Part shown: positions 34,710-42,523 of the stretch, in pieces
Numbering within the stretch: position 1 is the first letter of the stretch
Layout of the letters: each line of letters begins with the position of its first letter
Assembly: GCA_036386835.1 (NCBI GenBank)
Contig: DASVUX010000061.1
Location: forward strand, 48,258-112,257
From: 2-12-FULL-35-15 sp036386835
GTDB lineage: Bacteria; Bacteroidota; Bacteroidia; 2-12-FULL-35-15
DNA length: 64,000 bases
Direction of reading: 5' to 3'
Notes under the pieces: generated by a model
Database searches by the model: none
What the model was told of the DNA's origin: nothing
The model's input: only the letters and a program-made list of their open reading frames with translations
Program-made: the position numbers and the translations under genes

Positions 34710-36062
34710 AGGCTGGTAATACTGGGTGGTGGCGAAAGCGGTGTGGGTACGGCAGTACTTGCACAAAGAAAAGGTTACGATGTTTTCCTTTCAGATAAAG
34801 GAAAATTAAAAAATAAGTACAAGGACGTTCTTTCAAAATACGGAATAGCATGGGAAGAGGAAAAGCATACTGAAGCTTTAATCCTGAATGCAGATGAAGT
34901 GGTGAAAAGCCCTGGCATTCCTGATGCGACAGGGTTGGTCCAAAAGCTTCGCGGGCAGGGCACAAAGGTAATCTCAGAAATCGAATTTGCAGGGAGGTAC
35001 ACCAACGCGAAAATGATCTGCATCACCGGGAGCAACGGTAAGACCACAACAACGCTTTTGATTTATCATATGTTTAAAAAAGCCGGTTTTAATGTAGGTC
35101 TTGGCGGTAATGTAGGGAAGAGCTTCGCAATGCAGGTCGCAGAAAACACATTCGATTATTACATACTTGAACTGAGCAGTTTTCAGCTTGACGGAATGTA
35201 TGAGTTTAAAGCAGATATAGCGGTTTTATTGAACATTACGCCTGACCATCTTGACAGGTATGATTACAAGCTTGAGAATTACGCTGATTCAAAATTCAGG
35301 ATCATTCAGAACCAGACCGGGAATGACGCATTCATTTATTGCATTGATGATGAAGTAACAATGAAGACGATAGTTACCAAGGAAATAAAAGCGAAACAAT
35401 ACCCGATTTCTATTAAGCGCGAACTGAAGATCGGTGCATGGCTGAAAGATAATGAACAGATAATAATAAACACAGACAACACAAACCATACAAACAACAC
35501 AAACCCCTTATTTATGACAATACAAGAACTAGCATTACAAGGAAAACACAACATCTACAACTCTATGGCTGCAGGTGTTACAGGTAAATTAGTTGAGATG
35601 AGGAAAGAAGCTATCCGCGAAAGCCTTTCTGATTTTCATAACATCGATCACCGCCTTGAAGTAGTAGGCAATGTTCATGGTATTGAATTTATAAATGATT
35701 CAAAGGCAACGAATGTAAATTCAACGTGGTATGCCCTTGAGAGCATGAACAACCCGGTAATACTAATATTGGGCGGGGTTGATAAGGGAAATGATTATTC
35801 CATGCTTACCGATCTTGTGAAAGCAAAAGTAAAAGCCATTATTTGCCTGGGGACAGATAATAAGAAGATCATAAAAGCTTTCAGCGGTGTGGTTGATACA
35901 ATTCTTGAAGCTAAATCAGCAAAGGAAGCCGTTGCCCAGTCATATAAACTTGGTAAAAAAGGGGATACGGTGTTGTTATCGCCTGCCTGCGCAAGTTTTG
36001 ATATGTTTGAGAATTATGAAGATCGCGGCACCCAGTTTAAGCAGGCAGTCCGTGCATTATAA
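34701..36062 (+). CDS. murD: UDP-MurNAc-L-alanine:D-glutamate ligase
   Basis: Mur ligase adding D-glutamate to UDP-MurNAc-L-Ala. I use the ATG at 34701 (453 residues, MGSRLVILGGGESGVGTAVL), because homologues begin there; an ATG at 34641 would add 20 non-conserved residues. GSNGKTTTTLL is the P-loop; LELSSFQLDGM and NITPDHLDRYD lie in the central domain. The C-terminal domain has DHRLE, NDSKATN, GGVDKG and SPACASFDMFENYEDRG, all the family's substrate residues. A low-complexity insertion N-T-D-N-T-N-H-T-N-N-T-N-P, coded by an A/C-only run at 35470-35505, breaks the protein before LFMTIQELALQG. A second, partial copy of its C-terminal domain follows at 36092. Confidence 0.94.
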   Translation: MGSRLVILGGGESGVGTAVLAQRKGYDVFLSDKGKLKNKYKDVLSKYGIAWEEEKHTEALILNADEVVKSPGIPDATGLVQKLRGQGTKVISEIEFAGRYTNAKMICITGSNGKTTTTLLIYHMFKKAGFNVGLGGNVGKSFAMQVAENTFDYYILELSSFQLDGMYEFKADIAVLLNITPDHLDRYDYKLENYADSKFRIIQNQTGNDAFIYCIDDEVTMKTIVTKEIKAKQYPISIKRELKIGAWLKDNEQIIINTDNTNHTNNTNPLFMTIQELALQGKHNIYNSMAAGVTGKLVEMRKEAIRESLSDFHNIDHRLEVVGNVHGIEFINDSKATNVNSTWYALESMNNPVILILGGVDKGNDYSMLTDLVKAKVKAIICLGTDNKKIIKAFSGVVDTILEAKSAKEAVAQSYKLGKKGDTVLLSPACASFDMFENYEDRGTQFKQAVRAL

Positions 36063-36091
36063 TTATTGATCCTGCTTTAAATTACTTCCAC

Positions 36092-36601
36092 ATGTCGGAG
36101 AATAATAAGATACAGAATAATAAAGTAAAGCCGGGCCGTTCTGCTTTGGCAAATGAACGTGTAAGAACTTCGGACGATGATCATCACATGGAGTTTGTTG
36201 ACGCGGTCAACGGGATTGCTTATATCAATGATTCAGGATCTGTCCGCCTTTCGGCAACAAGGAATTCGATCGAAGCCATTGAAACGTCTGTTGTTCTGGT
36301 GACAGGTGGCGATGATCATGGTAATGATTATTCGTTATTGAGGAAAGTGATAAAGGAAAAAGTTGTCGGGGTTATTTACCTTGGGAATTCAAGTGACCTG
36401 TTCCTGAAGCATTTTTCATCACAGGAGATGTTCTTTGCAAAAGCTGAAAATATCAATGAAGCGGTGATGATTGCGGATGCCTTTTCACGGTCAGGGGATG
36501 TTGTGTTGTTCTCTCCTGCCTGTTCGGGCTGTTCGGGATCAGATAACTATAAAGTTCGCGGCAACAGGTTTAAAGCAGCGGTTAAAAATCTGAGGGGATA
36601 A
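36092..36601 (+). CDS. Free-standing degenerate MurD C-terminal domain
   Basis: A 169-residue protein that lines up along its length with the C-terminal (third) domain of the MurD just upstream. It shares DHHMEFV (DHRLEVV), INDS, GGDDHGNDYS (GGVDKGNDYS), SPAC and NYKVRG-x-x-FK-x-AV (NYEDRG). It has no P-loop or central domain. Residues that contact substrate in MurD are changed: DSKAT is DSGSV, GGVDKG is GGDDHG, DHR is DHH, and SPACAS is SPACSG, so catalysis is not expected. The first 30 residues are polar and unique. It lies 29 bases after murD and 2 bases before ftsW, so it belongs to the cluster. It could be a relic duplication or a regulator/scaffold; the frame is intact, which favours function. 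Confidence 0.8.
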   Translation: MSENNKIQNNKVKPGRSALANERVRTSDDDHHMEFVDAVNGIAYINDSGSVRLSATRNSIEAIETSVVLVTGGDDHGNDYSLLRKVIKEKVVGVIYLGNSSDLFLKHFSSQEMFFAKAENINEAVMIADAFSRSGDVVLFSPACSGCSGSDNYKVRGNRFKAAVKNLRG

Positions 36602-36603
36602 TA

Positions 36604-37755
36604 ATGAATGTTTTAAAATACATAAAAGGTGATAAGGTGATCTGGACAGTAGTTGTCCTGCTGTCGCTTCTGTCTGTACTTGTTGTTTACAGCTCAGTAG
36701 TCGCACTTGCATACCGTTATAAGAACGGTGATACGGGATCATATCTCATTAAGCATATATTTATTGTTGCATCAGGAATTTTCCTGATGTATCTTATTCA
36801 TAAAGTAAAGTATTCCTATTTTTCACGGATTTCACAAATTGCGATCATTCTTGCGGCTCCTTTGCTGATCTATACATTGACCAGCGGTATTAGTGCCGGT
36901 GAGGCCAGCCGCTGGCTCGCTATCCCGGGGACATCGCTCACCTTCCAGACTTCGGATTTTGCAAAGCTGGCATTGATAACATACGTTGCAAGGATGCTTT
37001 CAATCAAACAGGATGTTATCAAAGATTTCAGGCAGGCATTCCTGCCGATCCTTTTACCGGTGGTTGGTATTTGTGCTCTTATATTTCCAGCTAACTTCTC
37101 CACTGCAGCCTTGCTGTTTATAAACTGCCTAGTACTGATGTTTGTCGGAAGAATGAATGCAAAGCATCTCTGGCTGCTGATTGGCTCGGGGATGGTATTT
37201 GTTGCCTTGCTCCTTTCATTGATCTGGAACTTTCCAAATGCTATTCCCCGTGGTCCTACCTGGAGAGCGCGTATTGAGAATTTCGCAAGCGGAGACAGTG
37301 AAAGTAATTTCCAGGCGGAGCAGGCAAAGATCGCAATAGCTACAGGCGGAGTTATGGGAAAAGGCCCGGGCAACAGTATGCAGCGTAATTTCCTTCCTCA
37401 GGCTTCTTCCGATTTTATATATGCGATAGTTATTGAAGAATGGGGGCTAATAACTGCTGTAATCATTGTTTTTCTCTATGTTATACTTCTCTTCCGCGGG
37501 ATAAGGATTGCAAATAACAGTGAAAAAACATTTGGCAGCTTGCTGGCTGTCGGGCTTACATTCAGTCTTGTATTCCAGGCCATGATCAATATGGCTGTGG
37601 CCGTTAACTTGTTCCCGGTGACTGGTCAGCCTCTGCCTTTAGTAAGCATGGGAGGAACATCCATATGGTTTACCAGTATCGCCATTGGTATCATACTTAG
37701 TGTAAGCCGTGAATCTGAAATCTCAAAAGAAGGAGGAACTCTTGCAGCAGCTTAA
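36604..37755 (+). CDS. ftsW: Septal peptidoglycan polymerase FtsW (SEDS family)
   Basis: A 383-residue SEDS-family protein with about ten membrane helices. SEDS proteins polymerise glycan strands from lipid II with a class B penicillin-binding partner, here FtsI. Marks are SGEASRWLAIPG style (AGEASRWLAIPGTSLTFQ), TDFAKLAL-like QTSDFAKLALITY, LLPVVGICALIFPANFSTAALL with the catalytic-region aspartate position replaced by asparagine-Phe (F-P-A-N-F-S), FPHANSD-like stretch NFLPQASSDFIYAIVIEEWG, and the late GQPLPLVSMGGTSIWF. Position between murD and murG supports FtsW over RodA. Its last 14 bases overlap murG. Confidence 0.92.
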   Translation: MNVLKYIKGDKVIWTVVVLLSLLSVLVVYSSVVALAYRYKNGDTGSYLIKHIFIVASGIFLMYLIHKVKYSYFSRISQIAIILAAPLLIYTLTSGISAGEASRWLAIPGTSLTFQTSDFAKLALITYVARMLSIKQDVIKDFRQAFLPILLPVVGICALIFPANFSTAALLFINCLVLMFVGRMNAKHLWLLIGSGMVFVALLLSLIWNFPNAIPRGPTWRARIENFASGDSESNFQAEQAKIAIATGGVMGKGPGNSMQRNFLPQASSDFIYAIVIEEWGLITAVIIVFLYVILLFRGIRIANNSEKTFGSLLAVGLTFSLVFQAMINMAVAVNLFPVTGQPLPLVSMGGTSIWFTSIAIGIILSVSRESEISKEGGTLAAA

Positions 37756-38866
37756 AATAATAGTAAGCGGTGGCGGCACAGGCGGCCATATCTTTCCGGC
37801 AATTGCAATTGCAAATGCAATAAAAGCATTACGCCCGGATACGGAATTCCTGTTTGTTGGGGCAGAAGGGAAAATGGAAATGGAAAAAGTTCCCGCTGCA
37901 GGTTATAAGATAGAGGGGCTTTGGATTTCCGGATTTCAAAGAAAAATTACGATGTCTAATCTCGCTTTTCCTTTTAAAGTACTAAGCAGTGTATTCAAGG
38001 CAAAGAAAATATTAAGATCATTTAAACCTGATGCAGTGATAGGTACTGGCGGCTTTGCCAGCGGACCAATGCTCCAGGTGGCTTCAAGCAATGGGATCCC
38101 GACACTCATACAAGAGCAGAATTCGTATGCCGGCATTACCAACAAGATCCTTGCTTCTAAAGTGGATAGCATCTGTGTTGCATATTCAGGTATGGAAAGA
38201 TTTTTCCCTAAACACAAGATCATTCTTACCGGTAACCCCGTTCGGCAGGATATTCTTAGTCTGGAGGGAAAGCGTGATCGGGGACTGGAGTTGTTCCGGC
38301 TTACGGGCAACAAAAAAATAGTACTGGTTATCGGGGGAAGCCTGGGGGCAAGAACAATAAATGAAAGTATCATTAACTGCCTTGATGAATTTGCGAAGAA
38401 CGACATTCAGCTGATCTGGCAAACAGGAAAAGGTTTCTTTGAAACGGCAAAGACAGCTGCTTCAGAATATAAGGGAAAAGGGATTCATGCATTTGACTTT
38501 ATTCAGAAAATGGACCTTGCATATGCTGTTGCCGATGTTGTGATCTCTCGTGCAGGTGCAAGTTCGGTTTCAGAGCTATGCCTTGTAAGAAAGCCTACAA
38601 TCCTGGTACCTTCTCCGAATGTGGCTGAAGATCATCAGACAAAAAATGCAATGGCGCTCGTTACTTATAATGCAGCGATCATTATCAAAGACAGTGATGC
38701 CAGAATAAAATTAAAAGAACATGTTTTAAAGCTTGTGAAAGATGAAGCTGCATGCCAGAAGCTCTCTGAGAACATAGCAAGGCTAGCATTGCCTGATTCT
38801 GCAATTGTTATAGCGAATGAAGTAATCCGCCTGATCAATAATAAAAATAGTAACAGCGGAAAATAA
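37742..38866 (+). CDS. murG: UDP-GlcNAc transferase MurG
   Basis: A 374-residue GT28 glycosyltransferase that adds GlcNAc to lipid I to form lipid II on the inner face of the membrane. GGGTGGHIFPAIAIA near the N-terminus is the diphosphate loop; GTGGFASGPM, LIQEQNSYAGITNK, VIGGSLGARTIN and SRAGASSVSEL (donor site) are all typical. The start is taken as TTG at 37742, because AAGGAGG stands at 37730-37736 with ideal spacing; a GTG at 37709 is the alternative (385 residues). The start lies inside ftsW, overlapping its last 14 bases, so translation is coupled. murC follows after 3 bases. Confidence 0.94.
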   Translation: MQQLKIIVSGGGTGGHIFPAIAIANAIKALRPDTEFLFVGAEGKMEMEKVPAAGYKIEGLWISGFQRKITMSNLAFPFKVLSSVFKAKKILRSFKPDAVIGTGGFASGPMLQVASSNGIPTLIQEQNSYAGITNKILASKVDSICVAYSGMERFFPKHKIILTGNPVRQDILSLEGKRDRGLELFRLTGNKKIVLVIGGSLGARTINESIINCLDEFAKNDIQLIWQTGKGFFETAKTAASEYKGKGIHAFDFIQKMDLAYAVADVVISRAGASSVSELCLVRKPTILVPSPNVAEDHQTKNAMALVTYNAAIIIKDSDARIKLKEHVLKLVKDEAACQKLSENIARLALPDSAIVIANEVIRLINNKNSNSGK

Positions 38867-38869
38867 TAA

Positions 38870-40285
38870 ATGAAGGACATCAAACACATATATTTTCTTG
38901 GTATCGGTGGTATCGGTATGAGTGCCCTGGCGCGCTACTTTAAAGCGATGGGCAAAAACGTGGCCGGGTATGACAAAACACCAACGAAACTTACTGATGA
39001 GTTGATCACTGAAGGGATCAATATCCATTTTGAAGACAATATAGATTTAGTGGATAGTAATTTTAAATCCCAGGGCTCCGGGCTCAAATCCCAGATCTTA
39101 ATTGTTTATACACCTGCTGTTCCGAAAGACCACAGCGAATACGTTTTTTTTAATAATAATGGGTTTAACATTAAAAAAAGGGCTGAAGTTTTAGGGTTAA
39201 TAACAGAATCTGCACGTACAATCGCTGTGGCCGGAACGCACGGTAAAACAACAACCTCATCCCTCGTTGCGCATATACTCAAAACAGCAGGGCTTGATCC
39301 TTCAGCGTTCCTTGGAGGGATAACTCAGAATTATAACACGAACCTTCTGCTCAGTAAAGGCTTGGGTGATTCCGATAAGCACGACCTGAATTCTCTTATC
39401 GTTGTTGAAGCGGATGAATACGATCGTTCTTTTTTAACCCTTCACCCGGAGATAGCCGTGATCACATCGGTAGATGCTGACCACCTTGATATCTACGGAG
39501 ATAAAGGTCACGTGGAAGAATCATTCTCAATGTTCGCTGATCTCGTCAGCAAAATACTTATTGTGAAAAAAAATATCCAGGAAAAGGTTAAGTCTGCCCG
39601 TAAAGCTTTAACCTATTCGGTTGATGACCATTATGCAGATTATTACGCAATGGATATTAAAATCAGGGAAGGTTATTACCATTATGATATTCAGACTCCG
39701 AAAGGGGTATTGAAGAATGTAACGATGGGCTTGCCGGGAAAACATAATGTGGAAAATTCAATAGCCGCGGTAGCGATTGCCTGCCAGTTAAACATTGCAG
39801 ATGTGTTTGTAAAAGAAGCACTAAGAACATTTGGCGGTGTTAGGCGCAGGTTTGATTACCAGGTTAAAAGTGAGAAGGTAGTCTATATTGATGATTACGC
39901 CCATCATCCCGAAGAGTTAAAAGCAACGATCAGTTCGGCAAGGGAAATGTACCCGGGAAAGAAGATCACGGGGATCTTTCAGCCGCATCTTTTCAGCCGT
40001 ACCCGGGATTTTGCTGATGACTTCGCTGCAAGCCTGGACCTTCTTGATGAATGCATTTTACTCGAGGTCTATCCTGCCCGCGAACAGCCGATTCCAGGGA
40101 TTGATTCTTCAATGCTCCTGGGCAAGATGAGATCGGGGAATAAGAAATTATGTACTCCGGATGAATTGCTTTCCTTTATTGGAACTGAAAAATTAGATGT
40201 GTTATTAACGATGGGAGCCGGAGATATCGATAAACTTGTTGAACCCATCAGGAAAAAATTAAGCAGCAGTAATGAAAAAGTTTAA
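38870..40285 (+). CDS. murC: UDP-MurNAc:L-alanine ligase
   Basis: A 471-residue Mur ligase adding L-alanine to UDP-MurNAc, the first stem-peptide step. GIGGIGMSALARYF (11-24) binds the UDP substrate, GTHGKTTT (122-129) is the P-loop, VVEADEYDRSFL and VDADHLDIYG are MurC marks, and the C-terminal domain has DDYAHHPEELKATI and FQPHLFSRT. Residues 64-74 (NFKSQGSGLKS) come from a 21-base direct repeat inserted in a loop of the first domain. The murC frame overlaps the ftsQ start by 14 bases. Confidence 0.95.
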   Translation: MKDIKHIYFLGIGGIGMSALARYFKAMGKNVAGYDKTPTKLTDELITEGINIHFEDNIDLVDSNFKSQGSGLKSQILIVYTPAVPKDHSEYVFFNNNGFNIKKRAEVLGLITESARTIAVAGTHGKTTTSSLVAHILKTAGLDPSAFLGGITQNYNTNLLLSKGLGDSDKHDLNSLIVVEADEYDRSFLTLHPEIAVITSVDADHLDIYGDKGHVEESFSMFADLVSKILIVKKNIQEKVKSARKALTYSVDDHYADYYAMDIKIREGYYHYDIQTPKGVLKNVTMGLPGKHNVENSIAAVAIACQLNIADVFVKEALRTFGGVRRRFDYQVKSEKVVYIDDYAHHPEELKATISSAREMYPGKKITGIFQPHLFSRTRDFADDFAASLDLLDECILLEVYPAREQPIPGIDSSMLLGKMRSGNKKLCTPDELLSFIGTEKLDVLLTMGAGDIDKLVEPIRKKLSSSNEKV

Positions 40286-41078
40286 GCAGATAGCAATTGT
40301 TTCTTTGTGGTGCTTACTCGTCATAGGCCTCGTTATTAGCCTGGGCTTTGTGAACCGGGAACAGGAAGGTTTGCTCTGTACTTCACCTGTAATATCCGTT
40401 AACCAGGAGAATGATCTTTATTTTATTGATAAGATCGACATTGCCCAGCTGCTGAAAGACCGCGGTGATTCTATAAAAGGCCAGCCCAAGTCAACAGTGA
40501 ATGTTACGGAAATTGAAAAAGTGCTGAACAGCCATGCAGCCATCTCAAAGGCTGAAGTTTCCATGAGCATTGATGGTGTGGTGAAAGTGGATATTAAGCA
40601 GCGGAACCCCCTGATCAGGGTGATTAACAATGATGGTGACAGCTATTACCTGGATGATGAAGGACGATTGATGCCATTATCGGATAAATACACAATGAAA
40701 GTGCTCGTGGCAAATGGCAATATTAATGAGCCGTACGCTTCCAGGTATTTGCATTCAATGGATCAGATCGGGAAAGACAGCGCACTGCGGGCGGTAAGCA
40801 AGCTTGATGAGCTGTATGCGATGGCTGAATTTATCAATAAGGACCCTTTCTGGAAAGCGCAGATCCACCAGATTTATTACAATGCCGACAATGAAATGGA
40901 AATAGTGCCGATGGCAGGCGACCAGAAAATAATTTTTGGTGATACAACCGCAATGGAAGAAAAATTTTCGAAGCTCCTTACCTTTTATAAGCAGGGATTA
41001 AACACAACAGGCTGGTGGTATCGGTATTCATCGATCAACCTGAAATTTAAGAATCAAATTGTTTGTACTAAAAAATAA
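40272..41078 (+). CDS. ftsQ: Cell division protein FtsQ
   Basis: A 268-residue bitopic protein with a short N-terminus, a membrane helix at about 7-26, and a periplasmic part. After the helix a POTRA-like region (DLYFIDKIDIAQLLKDRGDS, then INVTEIEKVLNSHAAISKAEVS pattern) and the beta domain with VDIKQRNPLIRVI follow, and YYLDDEGRLMPLS is typical of FtsQ. Divergence from E. coli FtsQ is large, so the name rests on these features and the place between murC and ftsA. It recruits FtsL/FtsB and the synthase to the septum. The start overlaps murC; ftsA begins 12 bases after its stop. Confidence 0.88.
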   Translation: MKKFKQIAIVSLWCLLVIGLVISLGFVNREQEGLLCTSPVISVNQENDLYFIDKIDIAQLLKDRGDSIKGQPKSTVNVTEIEKVLNSHAAISKAEVSMSIDGVVKVDIKQRNPLIRVINNDGDSYYLDDEGRLMPLSDKYTMKVLVANGNINEPYASRYLHSMDQIGKDSALRAVSKLDELYAMAEFINKDPFWKAQIHQIYYNADNEMEIVPMAGDQKIIFGDTTAMEEKFSKLLTFYKQGLNTTGWWYRYSSINLKFKNQIVCTKK

Positions 41079-41090
41079 CATCAGATAAAA

Positions 41091-42374
41091 ATGGAACCTT
41101 CAGAAATTGTAGTAGGCCTTGACATTGGAACAACAAAGATTGTGGCAATCGTTGGCCGCAGAAATGAGTTCGGCAAAATAGAGATCCTCGGAATGGGCAA
41201 ATCCGAATCGTACGGAGTTGCAAGAGGGGTCGTGCAGAACATTGATCAGACTGTTCAGGCCATCCGTGCTGCTGTTGCAGATGCTGAAAACAAATCGGGG
41301 GTTGATATCAAAGTGGTAAACGTAGGTATCGCGGGTCAGCATATTAAAAGTATGCAGCACCGCGGAATCAAAACACGCTCCAGTATTGAAGAGGAGATCT
41401 CCCAAAAAGACATTGATGCCCTGATCGATGATATGTTTAAGCTGGTAATGCAGCCGGGCGAGGAGATCATTCATGTTCTTCCGCAGGAATACATTATCGA
41501 TAATGAACAGGGGATCAAGAACCCTATCGGAATGTCCGGGATTCGTCTTGAGGCAAACTTCCATATTATAACAGGACAAATAGCTGCAGCCAGGAATATT
41601 TACAAATGTGTCCACAAGGCAAACCTGGAAGCTTCCGGTTTAACCCTGGAACCGCTTGCAAGTGCTGATGCGGTTCTTAGTACGGAAGAAAAAGAAGCAG
41701 GTGTGGTGCTTGTTGATATTGGCGGAGGTACTACCGATGTTGCGATCTTCCAGGATGGAATCATCCGGCATACAGCAGTAATACCTTTCGGAGGTAATGT
41801 GATCACTGAGGATATTAAGGAAGGTTGTACAATAATAAAAAGCCAGGCGGAGTTATTGAAAATAAAGTTCGGATCAGCCCTGGCCAGTGAAAACCAGGAG
41901 AATGAGATTGTTTCTATTCCGGGATTACGCGGCCGTCCGCATAAGGAAATTTCCGTACGTAACCTTTCTGCGATCATCCAGGCACGCATGGAGGAGATCG
42001 TTGAGCACGTTTATTACGAGATAAAGAATTCAGGATACGAGAAAAAACTTATTGCAGGAATTGTAGTGACAGGCGGTGGTGCACAGCTGAAACATGTTAC
42101 ACAGCTCGTGGAATATATAACCGGGATGGACACGCGCATTGGGTATCCGAATGAGCATCTTGCCAAAGGAACAGAAGATGTAACACTTCCGATGTTTGCC
42201 ACATCAGTCGGACTTGTAATGAAAGAACTTCAGAGAATCGACAAGCAGAACCAGAGCAATGCGGTTGCAAACACAGCTGGAGCTACTGCAATAAAGGGGC
42301 ATTCAAAGGATCGTTCAACCGGGTTCTTCGATAAGCTGAAAAAATTCTTTGACGAAGATTCTTCTCAGAATTAA
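41091..42374 (+). CDS. ftsA: Cell division protein FtsA
   Basis: A 427-residue actin-like ATPase that anchors FtsZ to the membrane and signals to the late divisome. VVGLDIGTTKIVAIVG (first phosphate loop), VDIGGGTTDVAIFQDG (second phosphate loop) and VVTGGGAQLKHV (adenosine motif) are all visible; the 1C domain with HVLPQEYIID lies between. The C-terminal tail STGFFDKLKKFFDEDSS is an amphipathic helix, the membrane-targeting sequence of FtsA. ftsQ is 12 bases upstream; a 149-base spacer with two short inverted repeats precedes ftsZ. Confidence 0.96.
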   Translation: MEPSEIVVGLDIGTTKIVAIVGRRNEFGKIEILGMGKSESYGVARGVVQNIDQTVQAIRAAVADAENKSGVDIKVVNVGIAGQHIKSMQHRGIKTRSSIEEEISQKDIDALIDDMFKLVMQPGEEIIHVLPQEYIIDNEQGIKNPIGMSGIRLEANFHIITGQIAAARNIYKCVHKANLEASGLTLEPLASADAVLSTEEKEAGVVLVDIGGGTTDVAIFQDGIIRHTAVIPFGGNVITEDIKEGCTIIKSQAELLKIKFGSALASENQENEIVSIPGLRGRPHKEISVRNLSAIIQARMEEIVEHVYYEIKNSGYEKKLIAGIVVTGGGAQLKHVTQLVEYITGMDTRIGYPNEHLAKGTEDVTLPMFATSVGLVMKELQRIDKQNQSNAVANTAGATAIKGHSKDRSTGFFDKLKKFFDEDSSQN

Positions 42375-42403
42375 AATAAAAGATCAATGAAATTAACATT
42401 GAA

Positions 42404-42493
42404 TAGTTAGTAACTAACAGTGTATGCGTGAATTCTGCATCTTAAAAAAAAGGAATTTTATACATTGAAAAATAATAGTATCCCGAAATACTA
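42404..42493 (+). promoter_or_regulatory. ftsA-ftsZ spacer with two inverted repeats
   Basis: GTTAG-TAA-CTAAC (42406-42418, also TAGTTA-G-TAACTA) and TAGTAT-CCCGAA-ATACTA (42476-42493) are short palindromes in the A/T-rich 149-base spacer. No consensus -7 box was found. They could be a processing or operator site for ftsZ. Confidence 0.35.
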
Positions 42494-42523
42494 ATAATAT
42501 CAACCGTTTTAAAGAAATATACG

